Assembly (NCBI GenBank): GCA_964484465.1 | Contig: CAZAFL010000012.1 | Span: 15,337 to 79,336 of the forward strand | DNA length: 64,000 bases | From: CAZAFL01 sp964484465 | GTDB lineage: Bacteria > Bacteroidota > Ignavibacteria > UBA10030 > SZUA-254 | Direction: 5' to 3' | Shown: in pieces, positions 18,614 to 26,580 of the stretch | Numbering within the stretch: the stretch's first letter is position 1 | Layout: each line of letters opens with the position of its first letter | The notes under the pieces: generated by a model | What the model saw: the letters and a program-made list of their open reading frames with translations, nothing else | The model's database searches: none | What the model was told of the DNA's origin: nothing | Made by a program: the position numbers and the translations under genes

Positions 18614-19507
18614 TTAGGTTCGGGAACTCCGGTCTCCCGCTTTGTAAATTTTCCATCTGACCTCTCTCGCATCGGCGTTTACCGGGTCTAGCTGCAATGC
18701 ATGATCGAGGAACTCTCGTGCCTTTTCCGTGTCTCCTTTTGCTGCAGCAACCTGGGCAAGAACGACAAGCGTCTCCACAGAGGCTGGAGACAACTCCAGC
18801 GCTTTCCGCAGATATTGCTCCCCTTCATCCAGACGTTTCAAGTGCCTCAACATTTCGCCACAAAACCGCCAGTTCGATGGTTCATTCGGGTCCATCTCGA
18901 TAGCGATCACAAATTCATTGTACGCATTTGTCCAATCGAGCAGATGACGATATGCAATTCCCAACAGCTGATGGTTAACCGCGTTGTAAGGATCGGCATC
19001 GATTCCTTTTTTCAAATAACTTATTGCTTCTGCGAAAGCATTCCGTCTGATCAGCAGTTCTCCCAATGATTCATTGACTTTTGGAAATCTCGGATCGTAC
19101 TTCAACGTTAATCGGAACTGTTCTTCGGCACGCGGAATGTTATTCTTACAAAAATACGCAACCCCCATGTTAAAGTGGACATGAGGAAGCTTCATACTCG
19201 AAAGTCTCTTGAAACAGGTTAATGCCTTGTCGTATTCTTCAGCCCTCATGTAAACGTTGCCGAGGAGGAACGTGATTTCCGGGTTACCGGGAAAATGAGG
19301 TTCTGCCAGAAAAAGAATTTGGGTAGCCGCAGTAAATTTATTTAACTCTACATACAGCCCGGAGAGTTCCACATACGCAGGAAGGAACCCTGGTTCGCTC
19401 CGGATTAACCGCAGGTAGGCCTGAATTGCATGGAGATACTTCTCCTCCTCTACCCAAGCCCGCGCCTGGTCGAGTCTGGTTGCAAGTTGAATTTCATTCA
19501 GCTTCAT
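18614..19507 (-). CDS. Tetratricopeptide repeat protein
   Basis: Protein of 297 residues made almost wholly of TPR units of about 34 residues (for example AIQAYLRLIRSEPGFLPAYV, ALTCFKRLSSMKLPHVHFNM, AEEQFRLTLKYDPRFPKVNE). There is no signal peptide, so it is probably a cytoplasmic scaffold. The next gene starts just after its stop, which suggests an operon with the LpoA-like protein and radC. The function is not recognisable beyond protein-protein binding. Confidence 0.85.
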   Translation of the reverse strand: MKLNEIQLATRLDQARAWVEEEKYLHAIQAYLRLIRSEPGFLPAYVELSGLYVELNKFTAATQILFLAEPHFPGNPEITFLLGNVYMRAEEYDKALTCFKRLSSMKLPHVHFNMGVAYFCKNNIPRAEEQFRLTLKYDPRFPKVNESLGELLIRRNAFAEAISYLKKGIDADPYNAVNHQLLGIAYRHLLDWTNAYNEFVIAIEMDPNEPSNWRFCGEMLRHLKRLDEGEQYLRKALELSPASVETLVVLAQVAAAKGDTEKAREFLDHALQLDPVNADAREVRWKIYKAGDRSSRT

Positions 19508-19519
19508 GGTTCCAGGAAG

Positions 19520-19548
19520 AACTTACAGAAAATAATGCAGATTTTCAA
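19520..19548 (-). promoter_or_regulatory. Promoter for the TPR-LpoA-radC unit
   Basis: Minus strand TTGAAA (19543-19548), 17-bp spacer, TAAGTT (19520-19525). The predicted start near 19513 leaves about 6 nt before the ATG at 19507, again nearly leaderless. Confidence 0.5.
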
Positions 19549-19553
19549 ACGAT

Positions 19554-21245
19554 TCAAAAATCCCTTTTGAGCGATTGTATACCTGTAATGCAGGAAACAG
19601 AACCAATCATGAGAGAGATAATAATAACAGAGAGAACACTGGAGTACAACGACATGATGTCGAAAGCAGTACCATGCAGAATGTACTCAAAATATTTCGT
19701 AAAAGGGATAAACATAACACCGACAAGTAGGGTCAAATATAGTATGCTTATCAAAAACGTCAACGTAGCACTTTGAGATGAAGCAGCCCGGATTGGATTT
19801 TTTTCTTCATAGTTTACAAAAAATGCGCCGGCGCCGAGATTGAGACTAACCAGCGACAAGGAGACACTAACCATGAGAATGACCGAAATGGTTTGGACAG
19901 CGGGAAATTGCTTGAGAGGCTGGTGAGAAAAGAATATCAGCAGGGTACTCAGGATGGTCAGGGGAAGGTATGCAATGAAGAATTTGATGGTGTACACCTT
20001 TGCGCGCGAAATCGGTGCGCTGAGAACTGCCCAGAAACTTCGACCTTCGATACTGAACATCGGATAGACGAAGCGGAGTGCGATTGAGCCGATCAGGAAT
20101 GCATTGAAAAGAAAAATGACGAGAAAAGATACAGTCTGCAAAAACGGTAGCTTGAATTTCATGTCAATTTGTACAACGCTGACGATGAAGGTGAATATGA
20201 GTACTGCAATGATTCCCAGATGAATCCACTGACTCGGTTCCCGGATAAATTGCCAAAACTCTTTCTTCAACATCACGCTTGTCGCACTATCGATTAAAGA
20301 TGGTTTCGTCAGCGAAAATCTCCGCGAGGTCTGCGATGTAGTTTCCGAGAGCGCCCGTAATTCGAGGGACGTCAACCAACTCGAATAGAACAATTTCTTT
20401 GCAAGGAGAAGCATTGCGGCAAACAACATAACGGCTGCACCCGTAAGAATAATAGTGTACGAAGCAGCGTACGAAGTATCCCCTTTCATTGTCCAGAATA
20501 GTGATTCGGCCATCCATTGGTTCGGCAAAAACTTTGCAAAAGGAGGGTCGAGGTAACCCAGGTAATCATTGACCCTTGAAAAATCCTGCGTCACCAGCCG
20601 GACGAGCTTCATCGGGTTTGTCATTTTAAAATAGAAGAACAACGAGGCGAGGTAGGTCACAACTACTCCTCCGATGATTTTTTGTACGCCGACCCTGGTA
20701 GCAAATCTCATGAGGAGGAGAAGTTCCATCACCGCGATGCAGGCCGAAATCAGCATGAACGGGACAAACATCAGGAACATTGTCTGAAGATAGAACGTCC
20801 ATGTCATGTGGAAATAGCTGCCGTATCCGAACAGAACAGCAGATGCCATGAGGAACAGCGCCGCTGAGCTATAAAAAAAATTATCGAGAAATTTTATGAG
20901 AAAAAGATGTCCGTGTGCCAGTGGCTTGGTGAGTAAATACGTAGTCTCCTGTGACCGGTACAGTGTTGCATAGGAAACAATGATATTCCCGACATTTACT
21001 GACAAAAACAGCACAAAGAGCAGCATTGAAACAAAGCGATGCAACAGAAACAACCCGAGGTGAGCGGTATCGAGGAGATATGCGGTTGATGCACGGGCTA
21101 GATAAAATGCTCCCAAGGCAAACCCGCCAAACACCACCAGCGATGCAGAGTTTTTCACGATAGTCACCGCGTTCCAGTCAACTGCAAGCTTGCCGATACC
21201 TTTGACCTTGAACAACGTAATATGGAGGAGCGGGTGGAGACTCAC
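19554..21245 (-). CDS. ABC-2-type exporter permease
   Basis: Integral membrane protein of 563 residues with about 12 hydrophobic segments (for example FVSMLLFVLFLSVNVGNIIV, FLVIFLFNAFLIGSIALRFV). Residues such as PISRAKVYTIKFFIAYLPLT resemble large ABC-2 permeases. Its ATG overlaps the stop of the ATPase gene by 4 bp, so it is the membrane partner of that ATPase. The substrate is unknown. Confidence 0.85.
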   Translation of the reverse strand: MSLHPLLHITLFKVKGIGKLAVDWNAVTIVKNSASLVVFGGFALGAFYLARASTAYLLDTAHLGLFLLHRFVSMLLFVLFLSVNVGNIIVSYATLYRSQETTYLLTKPLAHGHLFLIKFLDNFFYSSAALFLMASAVLFGYGSYFHMTWTFYLQTMFLMFVPFMLISACIAVMELLLLMRFATRVGVQKIIGGVVVTYLASLFFYFKMTNPMKLVRLVTQDFSRVNDYLGYLDPPFAKFLPNQWMAESLFWTMKGDTSYAASYTIILTGAAVMLFAAMLLLAKKLFYSSWLTSLELRALSETTSQTSRRFSLTKPSLIDSATSVMLKKEFWQFIREPSQWIHLGIIAVLIFTFIVSVVQIDMKFKLPFLQTVSFLVIFLFNAFLIGSIALRFVYPMFSIEGRSFWAVLSAPISRAKVYTIKFFIAYLPLTILSTLLIFFSHQPLKQFPAVQTISVILMVSVSLSLVSLNLGAGAFFVNYEEKNPIRAASSQSATLTFLISILYLTLLVGVMFIPFTKYFEYILHGTAFDIMSLYSSVLSVIIISLMIGSVSCITGIQSLKRDF

Positions 21246-21961
21246 TTTGTCAACTCGAGGAACAGTGATTCAAATTTCCCGTCATATTTCGATTTGAAGA
21301 GATGAAGAGCGTCGATGGAATCTTCAAACACCAATCGTCCCTCCTTGATGATGCCGACCCGGTCGCACAGTTCTTCCGCCACGGGCAGACTGTGAGTTGA
21401 CATGAAGACTGAAACACCTTCACGTGTTTTTTGTTTCAACAGCTGCTTGATAATATGTGAACTCCGGGGATCAAGACCGACCATCGGTTCGTCAATAATC
21501 AGCACTCTCGGGTCGTGCAGCAGTGCCGCGCAAATAATAACCCGCTGGCGCATTCCCTGAGAATAATTCTCAGCCCGCCGGTCTATCCATGAGCCGATTT
21601 CCAATTGATGAACAAGTTCATTGACGCGGTCGGTCGTGGTACGATGGTCCATCCTGTAGAGACCGGCACTAAAATAAAGAAACTCCCTCCCTGTCAGTTT
21701 TTCATACAAAAAAGGCTGGTCCGGTACGTACCCGATATTCATTTTCGCCTGGAGTGGCTCGTCCTGGATGTCGAAGCCGTTGATGGTAATTGTTCCCGAC
21801 GACGGCGCAAATAACCCAGTCATCATTTTGATGGTGGTCGTCTTTCCTGCACCGTTCGGCCCGAGGAAACCGTAGAACTCTCCTCTCCGAATGGTGAGCG
21901 ATAAATCGTTGATGGCAGTGAAACCCCCGAACTTTTTCACAAGGTGGTCAAGTTTTATCAT
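21242..21961 (-). CDS. ABC transporter ATP-binding protein
   Basis: ATPase subunit of 239 residues. Walker A is GPNGAGKTTT (about residue 34), the signature is YSQGMRQR, Walker B is VLIIDEP, and the H-loop is STHSLP. The family drives ABC-2-type export. It is the first gene of a two-gene operon, coupled to the permease through an ATGA overlap. Confidence 0.95.
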   Translation of the reverse strand: MIKLDHLVKKFGGFTAINDLSLTIRRGEFYGFLGPNGAGKTTTIKMMTGLFAPSSGTITINGFDIQDEPLQAKMNIGYVPDQPFLYEKLTGREFLYFSAGLYRMDHRTTTDRVNELVHQLEIGSWIDRRAENYSQGMRQRVIICAALLHDPRVLIIDEPMVGLDPRSSHIIKQLLKQKTREGVSVFMSTHSLPVAEELCDRVGIIKEGRLVFEDSIDALHLFKSKYDGKFESLFLELTK

Positions 21962-22082
21962 TCGATATCAGTGTAAGAGATACATTTTTTTCGGATTCAA
22001 TGTTCTTAAAAAAAGAGAAACATGCAAGATGGAATGTTGCATGGAGCACTGAACGTACTGCGGCATTCTTCATTCAACAACA

Positions 22083-22111
22083 TTGTATTTCTTGGACGTT
22101 TTTCGTATATT
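22083..22111 (+). promoter_or_regulatory. tRNA-Leu promoter
   Basis: Plus strand TTGTAT (22083-22088), 17-bp spacer, TATATT (22106-22111). The predicted start near 22118 is 10 nt before the mature tRNA. Confidence 0.65.
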
Positions 22112-22127
22112 TTACGTCATTCTTTGG

Positions 22128-22213
22128 GCTGAAGTGGCGGAACTGGCAGACGCGCTGGACTCAAAATCCAGTCCGGCTTACCCCGGGTGTGGGTTCAACT
22201 CCCACCTTCAGCA
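22128..22213 (+). tRNA. tRNA-Leu (anticodon CAA)
   Basis: 86 nt. Acceptor arm GCTGAAG (22128-22134) pairs with CTTCAGC (22206-22212), with discriminator A at 22213. The anticodon arm CTGGA/TCCAG has loop CTCAAAA, giving anticodon CAA for UUG. A long variable arm and a T-arm GTGGG-TTCAACT-CCCAC are present. The CCA end is not encoded (CAC follows). Confidence 0.95.
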
Positions 22214-22321
22214 CACCTCAGGCTTCCGCATAACATATGCATCCCCTAAAGATTCCACGTCGTAAGACTAGGGACTCAACCCTTTACTACCCTGATCATA
22301 TCGTGATCCTATAAAAATAAC

Positions 22322-22351
22322 AAAGCCAAGAACGACTTCATTCTTGGCTTT
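22322..22351 (-). terminator. Intrinsic terminator of the second TonB module
   Basis: A perfect 11-bp stem (AAAGCCAAGAA / TTCTTGGCTTT) with an 8-nt loop is followed on the minus strand by a T-rich tail. It lies 25 bp past the stop of the LTD lipoprotein gene at 22376. It may also end tRNA transcription from the other side, although the plus-strand tail is less T-rich. Confidence 0.8.
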
Positions 22352-22375
22352 AGGAAAACTCTTCCTGGATAAGGA

Positions 22376-23365
22376 TCATCTTTTCTGACGCTGGTTGTAC
22401 CACCCCGGGATAGGGTTGGGTGATACATAAAATTCATCTTGCGTATTCCCGGTTTTGAAATAACCTCCATAACGGGCAAGAGAGCTTCCGTTGGGAATAT
22501 TGCCTATCGGCATATTTGCCGGAAAGGGATCCGGAGAAGGACGATAATTTCCGTAACGAGCAACATCGATGTATGTCGTGTCACCGGGGAAATAGGATTT
22601 CTGAATCACAATCTCGCCCCCGATCGTATCCACCTTTGTTATGACGGTATCGGTAATGCGCATTAATGCTACCTCACCTGCATCCAGCAAATCCCAGATA
22701 ACATTAGCGCCCACCCAATAATAATTCGTGTCACGTGAAAACCCTGCGGTATAGAGCGGATTACGAATATACAGTATGCAAGCAGGCGAGGGCGTGTTTT
22801 GTATCGAACCTATTGCAAGTGTCATGGCAAAATCTGCCTGTGCAGAAGGACCGGTGCTGGTGTGGTCGTCGAACTTATTCGCATCATTGTCAATCACAAC
22901 AAATTCATTGGGGAAAATGAGACTGTCCGTAGACGAGTACCACTGATCCTTGAGTATTGGTTGATTACCTTCAATAACCTCATCAGTGTGATAGTTTGTA
23001 AAATAACCGTCACCAGAATCCGTCTGTACGATATACGAAGGGTTAAATGCAAGACTTGTCGTTGAAAAATTATAGAATTGACGCCGCGTGCGGAAGCGAA
23101 CAAGCAAACGGTCACGAACCGTCGTGGAATCGTCAATTTTCGTCTCCACAAACCAGCGAATGATCTTATTCGTAGGATTGTACAGCTCAATCCAGGAGTA
23201 GGGGTTACTTTGTGTCGGGGAAACGTGGAAGACTTCATTGATTACCAGATCATTTCCAGCCGCAGTGATAACAGGTCTGGGGTCAGACGGGTTTTCAATA
23301 TTACAACCGATAAGAACAGTTGCACCAATCACACATCCCAGCAGAGCAGCAAAACGTTTGTTCAT
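22376..23365 (-). CDS. Lipoprotein with lamin-tail-like domain
   Basis: Protein of 329 residues. The signal peptide ends with lipobox LIGC. Residues about 38-230 resemble a lamin-tail (LTD) domain: DLVINEVFHVSP, then YSWIELYNPTNKII, and a late PNEFVVIDND strand. The C-terminal ARYGGYFKTGNTQDEFYVSP has a form common in such surface proteins. TGGAG precedes the ATG by 6 nt. It is the last gene of the second TonB module, 26 bp after the PorV-like gene, and ends at the terminator at 22322-22351. The function is unknown. Confidence 0.75.
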   Translation of the reverse strand: MNKRFAALLGCVIGATVLIGCNIENPSDPRPVITAAGNDLVINEVFHVSPTQSNPYSWIELYNPTNKIIRWFVETKIDDSTTVRDRLLVRFRTRRQFYNFSTTSLAFNPSYIVQTDSGDGYFTNYHTDEVIEGNQPILKDQWYSSTDSLIFPNEFVVIDNDANKFDDHTSTGPSAQADFAMTLAIGSIQNTPSPACILYIRNPLYTAGFSRDTNYYWVGANVIWDLLDAGEVALMRITDTVITKVDTIGGEIVIQKSYFPGDTTYIDVARYGNYRPSPDPFPANMPIGNIPNGSSLARYGGYFKTGNTQDEFYVSPNPIPGWYNQRQKR

Positions 23366-23391
23366 TCGTTCTCCAGAGTCTTAATAGCTAA

Positions 23392-24339
23392 TCAGAATTG
23401 AATATTAAAAGTAAATGAATGGGTCCCGGGTAAGTATTTAAAATTATTATACCCGTAATCGAGCGTTCCATTGATTCCGATGGAATTCAGGCTTGCCCCA
23501 AAGCCCGCAGTAACATTCTCCTGGTCGTATGCAAATTTGTAGCCGGCACGTAGTGCAACGATCCCATTGAACGTATATTCACTGCCGATATTGTATTGCT
23601 CGTCGGTGTCGTTGTTGCGGGAAATCTGCAACGTTGATTTCAATTGATGACTCCCCTGATCGACAACATTGACAAGCACACCAAAACGGAGTGATGTCGG
23701 AAGCGAATATGGCTCGTTAATAAATTGAACATCTTTGCCGATGTTCGTGAGGGATACCCCGAGCCTGCAGCGGAGTCGGGGTATATCGTACAAAGTTCCG
23801 ACATCAAAGGCGAAGGTTGAGGCTCCGAGTTCAGTGTTATAGAGATAGGACTTTATGATCTTTGTATTCACACCGACCATAAATTTATCACTTACCTGCC
23901 TAGCGTAGGCAATGCTAAACGCATAATCGCTGGCGCGAAAATTTTCACCCGTTCCGTCCGGGTGTGCCCACGTGGTCACAGCCATATCGTCTGTTGTCAA
24001 GAGAGTCAGGCTTACACCGATTGCTCCAATGCCGGGCATATTCTTAACAACCCCGAAGAAGCTGTGTTGAATGCTCGCGAACCAATTGGTGTATGTTGCT
24101 CCGAATCCATAATCCGACACAGAAATTATGCCTGCGGGATTGAACGCAATAGATGCAACGCCCTCAGCCACAGCGACCTGTGCTCCGCCCATCCCTATCG
24201 CACGGGCACTAACAGGAATTTTGAGGAATTGATCGGAAACCGTTCCGGACCGATTTCCGGCAACTCCTGCTGTAACAAAACCAACTACGAGCAGGAGGAC
24301 GATCAATATGTTTTTATAAAATTTTGAAGCTTCCTTCAT
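23392..24339 (-). CDS. PorV/PorQ family outer-membrane protein
   Basis: Protein of 315 residues from the ATG at 24339, which has AAGGAG 8 nt upstream; the longer frame to 24468 runs into the neighbouring gene. After a signal peptide (to GVAGN) comes the family hallmark: FLKIPVSARAIGMGGAQVAVAEG (split here as FLKIPVSARAIGMGG and AQVAVAEG), then IAFNPAGI. The rest is beta-strand, ending SFTFNIQF. PorV and relatives are FadL-like barrels that shuttle or anchor type IX cargo. It sits directly after the secreted CTD protein (40-bp gap), so that protein is its likely cargo. Confidence 0.85.
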   Translation of the reverse strand: MKEASKFYKNILIVLLLVVGFVTAGVAGNRSGTVSDQFLKIPVSARAIGMGGAQVAVAEGVASIAFNPAGIISVSDYGFGATYTNWFASIQHSFFGVVKNMPGIGAIGVSLTLLTTDDMAVTTWAHPDGTGENFRASDYAFSIAYARQVSDKFMVGVNTKIIKSYLYNTELGASTFAFDVGTLYDIPRLRCRLGVSLTNIGKDVQFINEPYSLPTSLRFGVLVNVVDQGSHQLKSTLQISRNNDTDEQYNIGSEYTFNGIVALRAGYKFAYDQENVTAGFGASLNSIGINGTLDYGYNNFKYLPGTHSFTFNIQF

Positions 24340-24379
24340 AAGTATTTCTCCTTGAAGAGTGATAGCACTCTCGAATGCT

Positions 24380-26557
24380 CTAACGAATAATGACAAATTT
24401 GCCAATTTGTCTGCCAAAGTCGGATTCAACGGTAAACACATACACTCCGCTTGCAACTGCCCGACCACTTTCGGACAACAAGTGCCACTCCTCCTGCCCT
24501 ACAGGCTTGGGATTTTGCGGATCGACAGCATTCGGCTGTTGTCTGGTGCCATCATCGTGGTGCAACGTTGCAACGAGATCTCCGCTCAGGCTAAATATGC
24601 GGATAACACATGTTGTGGGAAGATGAATGAACCAGATAACACGCTGATTTTCGGACCATATCCGACCCAAGCCTTCCGGCCCGCCGCTTTCAAACGTATA
24701 ATCAGCATCCGTCCGGTAAGGATTCGGAACAACCTTCACTTCGCCGAATGCCTTTGAGGGCGAAAACGGAATAACAATTGTTGTCTGGTTTTCAGTCTGT
24801 GCCGATTCGACGGCGGGGGATGTCAAGGTATCATACGTAACACCATTCGGTCCCGGTATTTGAGTCACTGTGACACCGGGAAGTGTAAATGTTGTTACAG
24901 CATAAGTATATTTTCTTCCACGCACAAGGTTCGAATCAATGAAACTATAGCCTTTCAGAGTAGTTACCGACGAGTCGATATCCGGGTCTTCAATATGTCC
25001 TCCTTTATCCGCCAAAGTCAATCCATCGTAAACATCATATTGTGCAAGGAGCGCAAATGTCCCGGCCGCCGGGATTGGAGCTTCACTTCTCCAGACCCTG
25101 AAGCCTTCAAACGTTCTGCCACCGCTTTTACCTCCGGTTCCGCTTGGGTCACATCGTAATTCGGGGTTTCTTCTTCGCCAGTTCGAATCGGGTAACGCAC
25201 CCACAAATTTATTCGAATCATCCCATACCTCAATGGGGTTGCACCTGGGGTCACCCGGTCGCCATTTCCAATCGAGTTTCACCCTGTCAGTCCCCTCTAA
25301 AGTTACTCTCAGAGGAGCGCCAATCGGTGGAGGAGGGGTTGTAAATCCACGAGAATACAACTCAAGGGCTTTCGCCGCATTATCATGCAGATTATTCGGC
25401 CCCTGCAATACTCCCTGACCGGAAACGAGAGCCACAACAACTTTCAGGGTATCATTTGGTTTGACTTCTGGAAAAGGCCCAAATGAAAAGAAGAAGCGAG
25501 TATCAGACAAAGCAGGATACTCATCAGGATCAATCCTTCCAGAAGTCATAAGGTCGTATTTCGCACGTTTCGTCGGCGGGGTTAGCGGACCCGGGAACCA
25601 ATGAAAAGTGTATCTTAATGAATCGAGCGGCTTAGGCGTTCCGAGTACCGTAAAACCTATCGGTGTTGAAGGGCGATCCTGCGGATTATGAATGTATGCT
25701 GTACGAACATCTTTGAGATAAGCCGAATAATTATCCTGATAAAACGCATTGTGATACTTTGGACCAACATCTCCATCAGCAAAGAAACCGACATAGACGC
25801 TGTCGAGGACTCTTGTTCCGACATTAATATAATAATACTCAATGGGCAGAATAGGCTCCTTGACGGCTGTTTGCCAGGCAAATGAACGTTGCCACACTTT
25901 TATTCCCAGGGGAGGGTTAAGTGATGGAATTGGGTTCGGGTCGCCATTGAGGTCTGAGTATGCAACGTATGCATCATGTTCGGAAACCGCACCATAGTCT
26001 TCATCGATTAGTCCGTCCCCATCATCGTCAACGCCGTTTAATTCATCTTCATCTATTTTGCCGTCACCGTCATCATCGTAACCTCTTCTGTTGCGTCCAT
26101 TCGGGACATTTGTCGTGATAAAAAATGAGTCCCGCCCATCAGGGTTTCCATGCATTTCAAACAAAGGATTCTGCGCCCAGCCTTCATACCCTGTTGTTAC
26201 TGCCTTGACTATTCGCGGTGGCCCGGAAGTAGCCGTATCTACGAGTGCTCCGATCCAGGGTCCGGCACCGAACAAATGTTCAATTTGGCTACCACGAGGA
26301 TACTCTAATCCGAAACCGTCCGGCGTTGTGGAGGTACCGGAATAATTCTCACCCATACAACTCATATTGCCCATCCACACCCTCATGTCAAACCCCTGAC
26401 GAATACCATGGAATTGTGTACTGGTGGTTTTCTCCATGGAAGAAGGTTGATCCGGTTTTTTTATTTGAAATTTCCGGTCAACTGCGACGGCGCACACGGT
26501 AAATACAATGAAATATACAACCGTAATAGCGCTTAATCGTTTAACATTTAGTTTCAT
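24380..26557 (-). CDS. Secreted CTD-type exoprotein
   Basis: Protein of 725 residues from the ATG at 26557 (AGAGGG just upstream). The N-terminal signal is KRLSAITVVYFIVFTVCAVA. Near residues 165-190 is a calcium-binding-like tract with DDDGDGKIDEDE and DDDGDGLIDEDY. The C-terminal domain starts around FGEVKVVPNPYRTDAD and ends with ASGVYVFTVES and FVIIR, the type IX sorting fold. The middle matches the edge-truncated protein at 1-3090. It lies between the TonB receptor and the PorV-like gene in one operon. Its role, perhaps as a surface ligand-binding partner of the receptor, is inferred only. Confidence 0.8.
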   Translation of the reverse strand: MKLNVKRLSAITVVYFIVFTVCAVAVDRKFQIKKPDQPSSMEKTTSTQFHGIRQGFDMRVWMGNMSCMGENYSGTSTTPDGFGLEYPRGSQIEHLFGAGPWIGALVDTATSGPPRIVKAVTTGYEGWAQNPLFEMHGNPDGRDSFFITTNVPNGRNRRGYDDDGDGKIDEDELNGVDDDGDGLIDEDYGAVSEHDAYVAYSDLNGDPNPIPSLNPPLGIKVWQRSFAWQTAVKEPILPIEYYYINVGTRVLDSVYVGFFADGDVGPKYHNAFYQDNYSAYLKDVRTAYIHNPQDRPSTPIGFTVLGTPKPLDSLRYTFHWFPGPLTPPTKRAKYDLMTSGRIDPDEYPALSDTRFFFSFGPFPEVKPNDTLKVVVALVSGQGVLQGPNNLHDNAAKALELYSRGFTTPPPPIGAPLRVTLEGTDRVKLDWKWRPGDPRCNPIEVWDDSNKFVGALPDSNWRRRNPELRCDPSGTGGKSGGRTFEGFRVWRSEAPIPAAGTFALLAQYDVYDGLTLADKGGHIEDPDIDSSVTTLKGYSFIDSNLVRGRKYTYAVTTFTLPGVTVTQIPGPNGVTYDTLTSPAVESAQTENQTTIVIPFSPSKAFGEVKVVPNPYRTDADYTFESGGPEGLGRIWSENQRVIWFIHLPTTCVIRIFSLSGDLVATLHHDDGTRQQPNAVDPQNPKPVGQEEWHLLSESGRAVASGVYVFTVESDFGRQIGKFVIIR

Positions 26558-26580
26558 AAGCCCTCTTTCTACTGCTTTGG

